This document shows positions 17,348 through 25,274 of a stretch of 64,000 nt of DNA, in pieces. The DNA is from Nonomuraea sp. PA05 (GTDB taxonomy: Bacteria; Actinomycetota; Actinomycetes; Streptosporangiales; Streptosporangiaceae): assembly GCF_008086045.1 (NCBI RefSeq), contig NZ_VSEY01000005.1:186001-250000 (forward strand), given 5' to 3'. The translations under genes and the position numbers were made by a program. Numbering within the stretch: position 1 is the first letter of the stretch; every line of letters starts with the position of its first letter. The notes under the pieces are model-generated. The model ran no database searches. It saw nothing but the letters and a program-made list of their open reading frames with translations, and was not told the origin of the DNA.

Positions 17348-17532
17348 GCGGGTTCCTTTCTGGAGACCCCAGTGGTTCAACGCGGCATTGAGGGTGCCAC
17401 GTGTGCACTACAAGTAGACGTGCATGCCGCCGGTGAAGTTGTGATTTCTGACAAACAGTTATCGATCAGGGTCAAGAGGACCGGTCCACAACATGTCGCC
17501 GGCGTCCGGCAGACGTCGGGGCCGATCAAAGA

Positions 17533-17538
17533 CATAAT
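17533..17538 (+). promoter_or_regulatory. -10-like element for a possible leaderless E1 transcript
   Basis: CATAAT lies exactly 7 bp before the GTG at 17546. That is the spacing seen in actinobacterial leaderless promoters. No clear -35 is visible. It supports the chosen start, since no ribosome-binding site precedes it. Confidence 0.4.
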
Positions 17539-17545
17539 CGATGCT

Positions 17546-19765
17546 GTGGCGCGCGACACAGTTGAGACTCATTTCACCGAGACGGTTTCGACGATCGAGG
17601 CGGGCCCCGCGCGAGATCCGGGGTCCCCGGTCCGCGAGGGCACGTCCCTGACCGGGGAGCAGTGCCGTTCGCTCTTCTGGCGCCAGCTCGACAGCAGGCT
17701 GCTGGACATCGCGGCCCGCTGGCTGCGCGAGCGCGACGAGGGCTACTACACGATCGGCTCCGCCGGTCACGAGGGAAACGCGGCCGTCGCCGCCGCCCTG
17801 CGGCCCACCGACCCGGCGCTGCTGCACTACCGTTCGGGTGCGTTCTACCTGACCAGGTCCGAGCAGGCGGGCCGGGTGCCGGAGCAGGGCATCCGCGATG
17901 TGCTGAAGGGCCTGAGCGCCGCCGCCGACGAGCCCATCGCGGGCGGCAGGCACAAGGTGTTCGGCCACCCCGACCTGGCCGTCATCCCGCAGACCTCCAC
18001 GATCGCCAGCCACCTGCCGAGGGCCGTCGGCGTGGCGTTCGCCATCGAGCGGGCCCGTGCGCTGGGCGTGTCCGGCGCGTGGCCGGCCGACGCGGTGGCG
18101 GTGTGCAGCTTCGGCGACGCCTCGATCAACCACGCCAGCGCCCTGTCCGGGCTCAACACCGCCGCCTACGCCACCTTCCAGGGGCAGCCGCTGCCGCTGC
18201 TGTTCGTGTGCGAGGACAACGGCATCGGCATCAGCGTGCGCACCCCCAGGGGCTGGGTGGAGGCGGCCGCGCGGCGGCCCGGCATCGAGTACATCGCCGC
18301 CGACGGCTGCGACCTGGCCGCCGCGTACGACGCCGCGGCCGAGGCGGTCCGGCACGTACGGGAGCGGCGTTCGCCGGTCTTCCTGCACCTGTCGACGGTG
18401 CGGCTGATGGGGCACGCCGGGTCCGACGTCGAGTCGGCGTACCGCACGCAGCGCGAGATCAGGGCCGACCTGGAGCGCGACCCGCTGGTGCGGACCGCCG
18501 CCCTGCTGGTGGAGGCCGGGCTGATCACGCCCGGCGAGCTGCTCAAGAGGTACGAGTCGGCGCGCGAGCACGTCCTGAAGATCGCCGAGGAGGCGGCGCG
18601 CAGCCCGCGGCTGAGCTCCGCCAAGGAGATCATGGAGCCGATCGCGCCCCGCAAGCCGGACCTGATCGCCAAGATCAGCCCGATGGCGGCCACGGCGGCG
18701 GTCAGGGAGAAGGCGTTCGCCGGGGCGCTGCCCGAGGACGACAAGCCGATGACGCTGTCGCAGGCCATCAACCGCACGCTCGCCGACGCGCTGGCCGTCT
18801 ATCCGGAGATGACGGTGTTCGGCGAGGACGTCGCCAAGAAGGGCGGCGTGTACGGCGTGACACGCGGGCTGCAGAAGCGGTTCGGGGCGGGGCGGGTGTT
18901 CGACACGCTGCTCGACGAGCAGGCCGTCCTCGGGCTGGCGCTCGGGGCGGGCGTGTCGAAGCTGCTGCCGGTGCCCGAGATCCAGTACCTGGCGTACCTG
19001 CACAACGCGCTCGACCAGATCCGCGGGGAGGCGGCCACGCTGTCGTTCTTCTCGCGCGGCGCCTACACCAACCCAATGGTGGTGCGGGTGGCCGGCTACG
19101 CCTACCAGAAGGGGTTCGGCGGGCACTTCCACAACGACAACGCGGTGGCCGCGCTGCGTGACATCCCCGGGCTGGTCATCGCCTCGCCCGCGCGTCCCGA
19201 CGACGCCTCCTCGATGCTGCGCACCTGCCTGGCGGCGGCGCGAACCTCGGGGTCCGTCTGCGTGTTCCTGGAGCCGATCGCGCTCTACCACACGCGCGAC
19301 CTGTTCGACGCGGGCGACGGAGGGTGGCTGGCGCCGTACGCGCCGCCCGCCCGCTGGGCGGAGACGCACGTGCCGATCGGACGGGCGCGCTCCTACGGCG
19401 ACGGGCGCGACCTGACGATCGTGACGTTCGGCAACGGGGTGCGGATGAGCCTGCGGGCCGCGGTGCGGCTCACCCAGGAGGGGTACGGGTGCCGCGTCCT
19501 CGACCTGCGCTGGCTGGCGCCCCTGCCGATCGACGACCTGCTGCGCTCGGCCGAGCTGACCGGGAACGTGCTCATCGCCGACGAGACCCGGCACAGCGGC
19601 GCCGTCTCCGAGGGGGTTGTGGCCGAGCTGCTCGACGCCGGGTTCACCGGGAAGATCGGGCGGGTCACCTCGTCCGACAGCTTCATCCCTCTCGGCAGGG
19701 CGGCCGACCACGTGCTGCTGTCGGAGGAGGAGATCGAGCAGGCGGCGCGCAAGCTACTGGGTTGA
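17546..19765 (+). CDS. single-chain E1 alpha/beta 2-oxoacid dehydrogenase (thiamine-PP dependent)
   Basis: A 739-residue fusion of the E1 alpha and beta chains that are usually separate genes. The alpha part (to about residue 370) has GYYTIGSAGHEGNAAVAAAL, GGRHKVFGHPDL, and the ThDP segment CSFGDASINHASALSGLN with VCEDNGIGISV. The beta part (about 410-739) has TVFGEDVAKKGGVYGVTRGL, FDTLLDEQAVLGLALGAG and a transketolase C-terminal domain (DLTIVTFGNGV, VLDLRWLAPLP). It decarboxylates a 2-oxo acid and feeds an acyl group to an E2 lipoyl protein. No E2 or E3 gene is in the window. Branched-chain or pyruvate-type substrates are possible. A longer upstream frame (from 17372) runs into the secreted gene's promoter and is rejected. 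Confidence 0.9.
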   Translation: MARDTVETHFTETVSTIEAGPARDPGSPVREGTSLTGEQCRSLFWRQLDSRLLDIAARWLRERDEGYYTIGSAGHEGNAAVAAALRPTDPALLHYRSGAFYLTRSEQAGRVPEQGIRDVLKGLSAAADEPIAGGRHKVFGHPDLAVIPQTSTIASHLPRAVGVAFAIERARALGVSGAWPADAVAVCSFGDASINHASALSGLNTAAYATFQGQPLPLLFVCEDNGIGISVRTPRGWVEAAARRPGIEYIAADGCDLAAAYDAAAEAVRHVRERRSPVFLHLSTVRLMGHAGSDVESAYRTQREIRADLERDPLVRTAALLVEAGLITPGELLKRYESAREHVLKIAEEAARSPRLSSAKEIMEPIAPRKPDLIAKISPMAATAAVREKAFAGALPEDDKPMTLSQAINRTLADALAVYPEMTVFGEDVAKKGGVYGVTRGLQKRFGAGRVFDTLLDEQAVLGLALGAGVSKLLPVPEIQYLAYLHNALDQIRGEAATLSFFSRGAYTNPMVVRVAGYAYQKGFGGHFHNDNAVAALRDIPGLVIASPARPDDASSMLRTCLAAARTSGSVCVFLEPIALYHTRDLFDAGDGGWLAPYAPPARWAETHVPIGRARSYGDGRDLTIVTFGNGVRMSLRAAVRLTQEGYGCRVLDLRWLAPLPIDDLLRSAELTGNVLIADETRHSGAVSEGVVAELLDAGFTGKIGRVTSSDSFIPLGRAADHVLLSEEEIEQAARKLLG

Positions 19766-21367
19766 CCTGGCCACGGCGCCCCTGATGCAGGCCGGCTTCG
19801 ACCAGGCGACCGTGGAGCTCTCCGAGATGCGCAGCGGGACGCCTACCAGGAAGCAGTAGCCGGTGTCCGGGTCCAGGCCGGTGACGCGGGTCGAGGTGGC
19901 GCCCTGGGACAGGGGGGTGATGGCCTGTTCGCCCTTCTTGACCGGGGAGTGCTGGACGACCACGGGGTAGTCGCGGGCGCCCGCCGGGAGTGACCAGCGG
20001 AGTTCCACCAGGGCGCCCTGGTCGGCGGTCACCTTGACCTGGCGGGGGGCCAGGGCGGCCACCTGCTCCTTGCCGATGGGCTGCTGAGCGGTGGGCGTGG
20101 TGGTGGGCGTCGTCCGGGGCGAGGTGGGGGGACGCATCGAGAGGTGGACGGCCGCGGCCGTGCCCGCGATCACCACGGCGGCGGTGGCGCCGCCGATCAG
20201 GATGAGCTTGCCGGTGCGGGAAGGGCCGGGGGCCGGGGGGATGGTGGGGGCGGGCGGGGCGGGCACGTGGGTGCCGGGCTGGGCGCCGGGCTGGGCGCCG
20301 GGAAGGTGCCGGCCTGGCGCAGGCGGCTGCTGGGCTGGCGCGGAGAGGTGCTGGCCTGGTGTGGGGAGGTGCTGGCCTGGTGTGGGGAGGTGCTGGCCTG
20401 GTGTGGGGAGGTGCTGGCCTGGTGTGGGGAGGTGCTGGCCGCCTGCCGGCGGTAGGTGGTGGCCGGTGCTCGGGAACGGGGTGTGCGCGGACGGGACCGG
20501 CGGTGGGGCGGCGTCCTGGCCGACCAGGTCCGTGACCGGCAGGCCGAGCCGCGCCTGCAAGCCCTGGAGGTGCCGGGCGAGCTCGCGCGCCGACCCGTAC
20601 CGCGTCTGCGGCTGCTTGGACATCGCCCGCACGATCGTCTCGAACACCACCCCCGGCACGTCGGGCCGGTTGATCGGCGGCGGCTCCAGGCTGAGCACCC
20701 GGTACATCAGCGGCGCGATCGACGGGTCGGACGGGTTGTGGAAGGCGGGCTGCCCGGCCAGCAGGTGGTAGAGGGTCGAGCCGAGCGAGTAGATGTCGGT
20801 CGAGGCCGAGTGGGGCTGCCCGGTGAGCACCTCGGGGGCGGCGTGCAGCGGGGTGAACGCCTGGGAGGTGGCCGAGATCTCGGCGGAGTCGACGACCCGG
20901 GCCACGCCGAAGTCGGCGATCGCGGGCTCGCCGTACCGGGAGATGAGGATGTTCTGCGGTTTGATGTCGCCGTGCAGGACGCCGGCGTCGTGGACGGCGG
21001 CGAGCGCGCCCGCGAGCTTGACGCCCGCCCGCAGCAGGTCGGGCAGCGGGAGCGGCCCCTCCTTGCGGATCTTGTCACGCAGGGAGCCGTTCTCGAAGAA
21101 GTCCATCGCGATGTACGGCTTGCCGGAGCGGGTCACGCCGGTGTCGAAGACGGTCACGACGTTGGGGTGGCCGGTGAGGCGGCCGGTGAGCTGGAGTTCG
21201 CGCTGGAACCTGCGCATCGTGCGCTGGTCCACCCGGTCCACTGACAGGACCTTGAGCGCCACGACCCGGTCGAGGCGTTCCTGGTAGGCGCGGTACACGA
21301 CGGCGAACCCACCCTGGCCCGCCTGATCGAGTACCCGGTAGCCGGGCGCGTCCTCGACTGGCAGCAC
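19754..21367 (-). CDS. Ser/Thr protein kinase with transmembrane helix and C-terminal Fn3 domain
   Basis: A 537-residue Hanks-type kinase. The catalytic domain (residues 8-270) has the G-loop QAGQGGFAVV, lysine in VVALKVLS, the catalytic loop LHGDIKPQNILI (HGD in place of HRD), DFG in IADFGVARV, and APEVLTGQPHSASTDIYSLG. A Pro/Gln/His-rich linker contains repeated TPGQHLP. One helix (LILIGGATAAVVIAGTAAAV) anchors it. The extracellular part is Fn3-like (LVELRWSLPAGARDYPVVVQ ... VTGLDPDTGYCFLVGV). It overlaps the E1 gene tail to tail by 12 bp. It lies upstream of no obvious target, so its substrates are unknown. Confidence 0.94.
   Translation of the reverse strand: MLPVEDAPGYRVLDQAGQGGFAVVYRAYQERLDRVVALKVLSVDRVDQRTMRRFQRELQLTGRLTGHPNVVTVFDTGVTRSGKPYIAMDFFENGSLRDKIRKEGPLPLPDLLRAGVKLAGALAAVHDAGVLHGDIKPQNILISRYGEPAIADFGVARVVDSAEISATSQAFTPLHAAPEVLTGQPHSASTDIYSLGSTLYHLLAGQPAFHNPSDPSIAPLMYRVLSLEPPPINRPDVPGVVFETIVRAMSKQPQTRYGSARELARHLQGLQARLGLPVTDLVGQDAAPPPVPSAHTPFPSTGHHLPPAGGQHLPTPGQHLPTPGQHLPTPGQHLPTPGQHLSAPAQQPPAPGRHLPGAQPGAQPGTHVPAPPAPTIPPAPGPSRTGKLILIGGATAAVVIAGTAAAVHLSMRPPTSPRTTPTTTPTAQQPIGKEQVAALAPRQVKVTADQGALVELRWSLPAGARDYPVVVQHSPVKKGEQAITPLSQGATSTRVTGLDPDTGYCFLVGVPLRISESSTVAWSKPACIRGAVARSTQ
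20347..20440 (-). repeat. 21-bp tandem repeat encoding TPGQHLP in the kinase linker
   Basis: Four to five nearly identical 21-bp units (gtgctggcctggtgtggggag on the plus strand). They encode the heptapeptide TPGQHLP in the juxtamembrane linker on the cytoplasmic side. Neighbouring units are identical at DNA level, indicating recent expansion. Confidence 0.88.
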
Positions 21368-21413
21368 TCCACTCTCCCCCTGTTGCTGAGGAGTTTAGTG
21401 CGAAATATCGGGA

Positions 21414-22112
21414 CTAGAGCGGGTTCATGAGGTACGCGCCGAACACCACGGACGTCAGCGACACGAGCAGGAAGAAGAACACGTAGAACCCGCCGGGCAG
21501 GAACGTCAGCCGGGCGAGCTGGTCGGCGTCGGAGTCCCTGGCCTGCCTGCGACGCCGCTTGTACTGCAGCTCGAAGATCGGCCGGATCCCGCCGAACAGC
21601 AGGAACCACACCGCGACCAGGGCCACGATCTGCTGGATGTCGGCCGGCGCGTACATGATGAGGGCGAACACGGCGCCGCCCGTGACCAGGAGGATCAGCG
21701 CGCCGTACAGGTTGCGGATCAGCAGCAGCATGCAGACCAGGAGCAGCAGCACACCCCAGATCAGTAACGTGATGCGGCCCTGCTCGGTCAGCCAGGCGGC
21801 GCCGAGCCCGAGCAGCGGGGGTGCCAGGTAGCCGGCGAGCGCGGTCAGGACCATGCCGGGCCCGGTGGGCCTGCCCCTGGTCAGGGTCACGCCGGAGGTG
21901 TCGGAGTGCAGGCGGATGCCTTCGAGCTTGCGGCGCGTGAGCAGCGCCATCAGCGCGTGGCCGCCTTCGTGGGCGATCGTGATCAGCCCTCTGGACACCT
22001 GCCAGGGCATCCGGAAGCCGACGATCACCAGCGCGACGAGAGCCGAGACCACCACGACCCAGGGGTCGGGGTCAGGCTGAACCTTGATCAGGTGGGCCCA
22101 GAACGTGTCCAT
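21414..22112 (-). CDS. M50-like membrane metalloprotease
   Basis: A 232-residue membrane protein with the zinc-protease motif HEGGH at residues 48-52, just after the first hydrophobic segment (VVVVSALVALVIVGF). Further helices follow: VLTALAGYLAPPLLGLGAAW, ITLLIWGVLLLLVCMLLL, LYGALILLVTGGAVFALIM and IVALVAVWFLLFGG, plus a C-terminal FYVFFFLLVSLTSVVFGAY. This layout fits the M50B-like family. A loop of basic residues (YKRRRRQ) lies before the last helix. It is 46 bp downstream... in gene order it precedes the kinase on the same strand, with no shared pathway evident. Substrate unknown. Confidence 0.8.
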   Translation of the reverse strand: MDTFWAHLIKVQPDPDPWVVVVSALVALVIVGFRMPWQVSRGLITIAHEGGHALMALLTRRKLEGIRLHSDTSGVTLTRGRPTGPGMVLTALAGYLAPPLLGLGAAWLTEQGRITLLIWGVLLLLVCMLLLIRNLYGALILLVTGGAVFALIMYAPADIQQIVALVAVWFLLFGGIRPIFELQYKRRRRQARDSDADQLARLTFLPGGFYVFFFLLVSLTSVVFGAYLMNPL

Positions 22113-22237
22113 CGAGGAGAAACCCTAACCGGTCGGCATCCTGTCTGGGACGGGTTGCGCCGGTGAGACGCCTTACCCGGCCGGCGTGCGTCCCGGGGAT
22201 AATCTTGGGGGTAACCTCTCCTGAATCGAGTGTCACC

Positions 22238-22390
22238 TTGGACCTTGCACTGCACACGCTGGTCAGCGGCGTGATGTACCGGAGGGAGACGCGCGGGCCC
22301 GGCCCGCCGACCGCCGACCGCTTCGAACGGCTGAAGGAGGCGCTGCGGCTGGTCGCCGAGCACGTCGTCCCGGAGATCACCGCGTGGTGA
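22238..22390 (+). CDS. small protein upstream of amidohydrolase (start uncertain)
   Basis: A short frame that ends in RFERLKEALRLVAEHVVPEITAW. Its stop overlaps the GTG starts of the amidohydrolase (GTGGTGA), the usual sign of a coupled real gene. The start could be the TTG at 22238 (50 residues) or a GTG at 22163 (75 residues). A GATAAT -10-like hexamer at 22198-22203 favours the shorter form. I do not recognise the family. Confidence 0.4.
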   Translation: MDLALHTLVSGVMYRRETRGPGPPTADRFERLKEALRLVAEHVVPEITAW

Positions 22391-23274
22391 CGTCCGGCGT
22401 GTCAGGTGACGCCGACGTACCCGCCTGGTGGGCGCGGCTCGGGCTGCCCGGGCTGATCGACCTGCACGTGCACTTCCTGCCCGAACGGATGGAGCGGCGG
22501 GTCTGGCACCACTTCCGCCACGGCGGGCCGCTGATGGGCGGCGGGTGGCCGATCACCTACGAGTGGCCGGTGGAGCAGCGGGTCGCCCGGCTGCGCGAGC
22601 TGGGCGTGCGCACGTTCCCCGCACTGGCCTACGCGCACCGGCCGGACATGGCCGCCGACCTCAACGCCTGGACCCTGGACTTCGCCCGCCGCACCCCGGG
22701 CTGCCTGCCGTCCGCGACCTTCTACCCCGAGCCGGGCGTCGCCGCGTACGTGCGGCGGGCGCTCGACGACGGGGCCCGGATCTTCAAGGTGCACTTGCAG
22801 GTGGGCGGCTTCGACCCGCGCGCGGCGGAGCTGACGGAGGTGTGGGGCCTGCTGGCGGAGGCCGGGGTGCCGGTCGTGGTGCACGCCAGCTCGGTGCCCG
22901 TGCCCGGCGGCTTCGTCGGGGCGGACCCGGTCGGGGCGGTGCTGCGCCGGCATCCGGCGCTGCGGCTGGTGATCGCGCATCTGGGCATGCCGGAGTACGA
23001 CCCGTTCTTCGAGCTGGCCGCCCGCTACGAGCGGGTGGCCCTGGACACCACGATGGCCTTCACCGACTTCTCCGAAAAGGGCATGCCGTTCCCGGCCCGG
23101 CTGCGGCCCGCGCTGCTCGACCTGGGCCTGGCGGGGAAGGTGGTGCTCGGGTCGGACTTCCCCACCATCCCGTACGCGTACGCGCACCAGCTCGACGCCC
23201 TGGCCCGCCTCGATCTGGGGGACGCCTGGTTGCGGGCCGTGTGCTGGCACAACGGCGCGGCCATGATTCGATAG
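22384..23274 (+). CDS. amidohydrolase-family metal-dependent hydrolase
   Basis: A 296-residue TIM-barrel amidohydrolase (amidohydro-related type). The N-terminal metal motif DLHVHFLPERME, a middle histidine in VVVHASSVPV, a second in IAHLGMPEYDPF, and the terminal aspartate in VVLGSDFPTIPYAYA are all present, so the metal site looks intact. Family members hydrolyse or decarboxylate small ring or carboxylate substrates. The start is one of two adjacent GTG codons (22384 or 22387), both overlapping the small upstream frame. An NTF2-like gene follows 5 bp later, so the two may share a pathway. Confidence 0.88.
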   Translation: MVTSGVSGDADVPAWWARLGLPGLIDLHVHFLPERMERRVWHHFRHGGPLMGGGWPITYEWPVEQRVARLRELGVRTFPALAYAHRPDMAADLNAWTLDFARRTPGCLPSATFYPEPGVAAYVRRALDDGARIFKVHLQVGGFDPRAAELTEVWGLLAEAGVPVVVHASSVPVPGGFVGADPVGAVLRRHPALRLVIAHLGMPEYDPFFELAARYERVALDTTMAFTDFSEKGMPFPARLRPALLDLGLAGKVVLGSDFPTIPYAYAHQLDALARLDLGDAWLRAVCWHNGAAMIR

Positions 23275-23279
23275 GGGAC

Positions 23280-23753
23280 GTGAACGATCGGCACGTGGCG
23301 CTCATCAGCGCCTTCTACGACGCTCTGGGCCGGGCGGATTTCGCGGCCATGGAGCGCTGTTACCACCCCGAGGTGAGCTTCGGCGACCCCATCTACCAGG
23401 AGGTAGAGGGCCGCGACAGGGTGATGAGAATGTGGCGGCTGCAGCTCGGCGTGCGTGACGGGTTGAAGTCGGACTACCGCGACGTGACGGCCGACGACTT
23501 CACCGCGACCGCCCACTGGACCTCCCGCTACACCTTCCACAGCACGGGCCGCGAGGTCGTCAACGAGATCGACTCGCTGTTCAGGTTCGAGGACGACCTC
23601 ATTGTTCGCCACCACGACGAATTCGATTTCCGTCGATGGTCGAAAATGGCACTTGGCAGGCCACATGGTCTTTTGTTCGGATGGACACCGATGTGGCGCA
23701 AGACCATCAGAGACCGCGCGACACAGCAGCTCGACGAGATGAGCCCGTCATAG
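23280..23753 (+). CDS. NTF2/SnoaL-like protein
   Basis: A 157-residue single-domain protein of the NTF2-like cone fold. The N-terminus VALISAFYDALGRADFAAMERCYHPEVSFGDPIY is the classic SnoaL-like opening. It is followed by VEGRDRVMRMWRLQL and the strand pairs TATAHWTSRYTFHSTGREVVNEIDSLFRFEDDLIVRHHDEFD. The start is a GTG at 23280 after GGGGA. Family members range from polyketide cyclases to ketosteroid isomerases and inactive binders. The function is open, but the tight spacing after the amidohydrolase suggests a joint role. Confidence 0.85.
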   Translation: MNDRHVALISAFYDALGRADFAAMERCYHPEVSFGDPIYQEVEGRDRVMRMWRLQLGVRDGLKSDYRDVTADDFTATAHWTSRYTFHSTGREVVNEIDSLFRFEDDLIVRHHDEFDFRRWSKMALGRPHGLLFGWTPMWRKTIRDRATQQLDEMSPS

Positions 23754-23772
23754 GGCGATGAAGGAGGGGCGA

Positions 23773-24891
23773 ATGGCCAGGGTCAAGGGGTTCAGGCGCA
23801 GCGGTGACGTACGCGAGGAGGCGCCAGAACACTCGATGGACCCGCGCGCGGCCGAGGAGCGCCCCTACCGGCCCACCGTCATCGACAACGCCATCTACCA
23901 GGACGGCGAGCGGGTCGACAACCCCGGCTCGCTCGCCGACGCCTTCGAACGCCTCAAGCAGATGCCGGACGCCATGGCCTGGATCGGGCTGTACCGGCCG
24001 AAGGAGTGGGAGCTGGTCAAGCTCGGCGAGGAGTTCGAGCTGCACGAGCTGGCGCTGGAGGACGCCATCGTCGGCTCCCAGCGCCCCAAGGCCGACCGCT
24101 ACGGCGACACGCTGTTCGTGGTGCTGCGCGCCGCCCGCTACCTGGACGAGGTGGAGGAGGTCGCGTTCGGCGAGGTGCACGTCTTCGTCGGGCCCAACTT
24201 CGTGATCACCGTACGGCACGCCGAGGCCCCCGACCTCCAGGCCGTCCGCAAGCGCATGGAGTCCGACCCTGAGCTGCTGCGGCAGGGCCCGCAGGCCGTC
24301 CTGTACGCGATCCTCGACGCCGTCGTCGACGGGTACGCGCCGGTGGTGGCCGGGCTGCAGAAGGACATCGAGGAGATCGAGGTCCAGGTCTTCGGCGGCG
24401 ACCCGTCGGTGTCGCGGCGCGTGTACGAGCTGTCCGGCGAGGTGATCGAGTTCCAGCGGGCCACGGCGCCGCTCGTCGGCATGATCCACGGCTTCATCGC
24501 GGGGGCGCGCAAGTACGACGTGACCGAGGAGCTGCAGAGCTACCTGCGCGACGCCGCCGACCACGCCATCACCGTCACGGAGCGGATCTCGTCCTTCCGC
24601 CAGATGCTGCAGAACATCCTCGTCGTCAACTCCACCCTCGTCACCCAGGCCCAGAACGCCGAGATGGCCCGGATGACCGAGGCCAGCATCCAGCAGGGCG
24701 AGGAGGTCAAGAAGATCTCCGCCTGGGCCGCCATCCTCTTCGCCCCCACCCTGGTCGGCACCGTCTACGGGATGAACTTCGACTTCATGCCCGAGACGCA
24801 CTGGGCGTTCGGCTACCCGTTCGCCATCCTGCTCATGGGCGCGGTGTGCGTGGCGCTCTACACGATCTTCAAACGACGCGACTGGCTGTGA
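23773..24891 (+). CDS. corA: CorA-family magnesium/cobalt transporter
   Basis: A 372-residue divalent cation channel. The large cytoplasmic domain runs to about residue 300 and includes VYELSGEVIEFQRATAPLVGMI. It is followed by the first membrane helix, ISAWAAILFAPTLVGTVYG, which runs directly into the signature MNF (GMN motif). The second helix is FAILLMGAVCVALYTIF, ending in the basic tail KRRDWL. The ATG at 23773 follows AAGGAGG; an ATG at 23758 lies before that site and is rejected. It is probably a separate unit from the NTF2-like gene despite the 20-bp gap. Confidence 0.95.
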   Translation: MARVKGFRRSGDVREEAPEHSMDPRAAEERPYRPTVIDNAIYQDGERVDNPGSLADAFERLKQMPDAMAWIGLYRPKEWELVKLGEEFELHELALEDAIVGSQRPKADRYGDTLFVVLRAARYLDEVEEVAFGEVHVFVGPNFVITVRHAEAPDLQAVRKRMESDPELLRQGPQAVLYAILDAVVDGYAPVVAGLQKDIEEIEVQVFGGDPSVSRRVYELSGEVIEFQRATAPLVGMIHGFIAGARKYDVTEELQSYLRDAADHAITVTERISSFRQMLQNILVVNSTLVTQAQNAEMARMTEASIQQGEEVKKISAWAAILFAPTLVGTVYGMNFDFMPETHWAFGYPFAILLMGAVCVALYTIFKRRDWL

Positions 24892-25034
24892 TCCGGCTCT
24901 GATCCGGCTCTGATCCATAGCGTTTCCCGCAATCCCCGCCGGGCCGCCCCTGCCCGGGCCTACGATGCCGTTCGGTCCGGCGTCTCTCCCCTCAACGAGA
25001 TCGGCTTCAGCGATCGGGCGAGATCAGGGCGGCG

Positions 25035-25274
25035 ATGGCGACACAGGAACACATCGACGAGGCCAGGCGGCTCATCGAACGGCTGCGTGACCACCACGCG
25101 AACGAGGTGGTCGCGCTGGCGCGACTGGTGGACGCCGGGGCGCTGCGAGGCGCGGCCGGCGACCGGCTCGCAGCCGACCTGCGCGCCTGGGACCAGGGCC
25201 TCAAGGACCGCTTCACCCGCGCCCTGTCACTCCTGGACGCACTCGAACCCGGCAAGGGGGCGTCCTTCCGATGA
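25035..25274 (+). CDS. small helical protein, first gene of a DUF6571 operon
   Basis: A 79-residue, all-helical protein (EHIDEARRLIERLRDHHANEVVALARLVDAG), with a Trp in RAWDQGLKDRF. It has the size and helical content of WXG100-like partners but no clear WXG. Its stop overlaps the start of the large DUF6571-like gene (ATGA), so the two are made together and may bind each other. Not recognised as a named family. Confidence 0.6.
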   Translation: MATQEHIDEARRLIERLRDHHANEVVALARLVDAGALRGAAGDRLAADLRAWDQGLKDRFTRALSLLDALEPGKGASFR

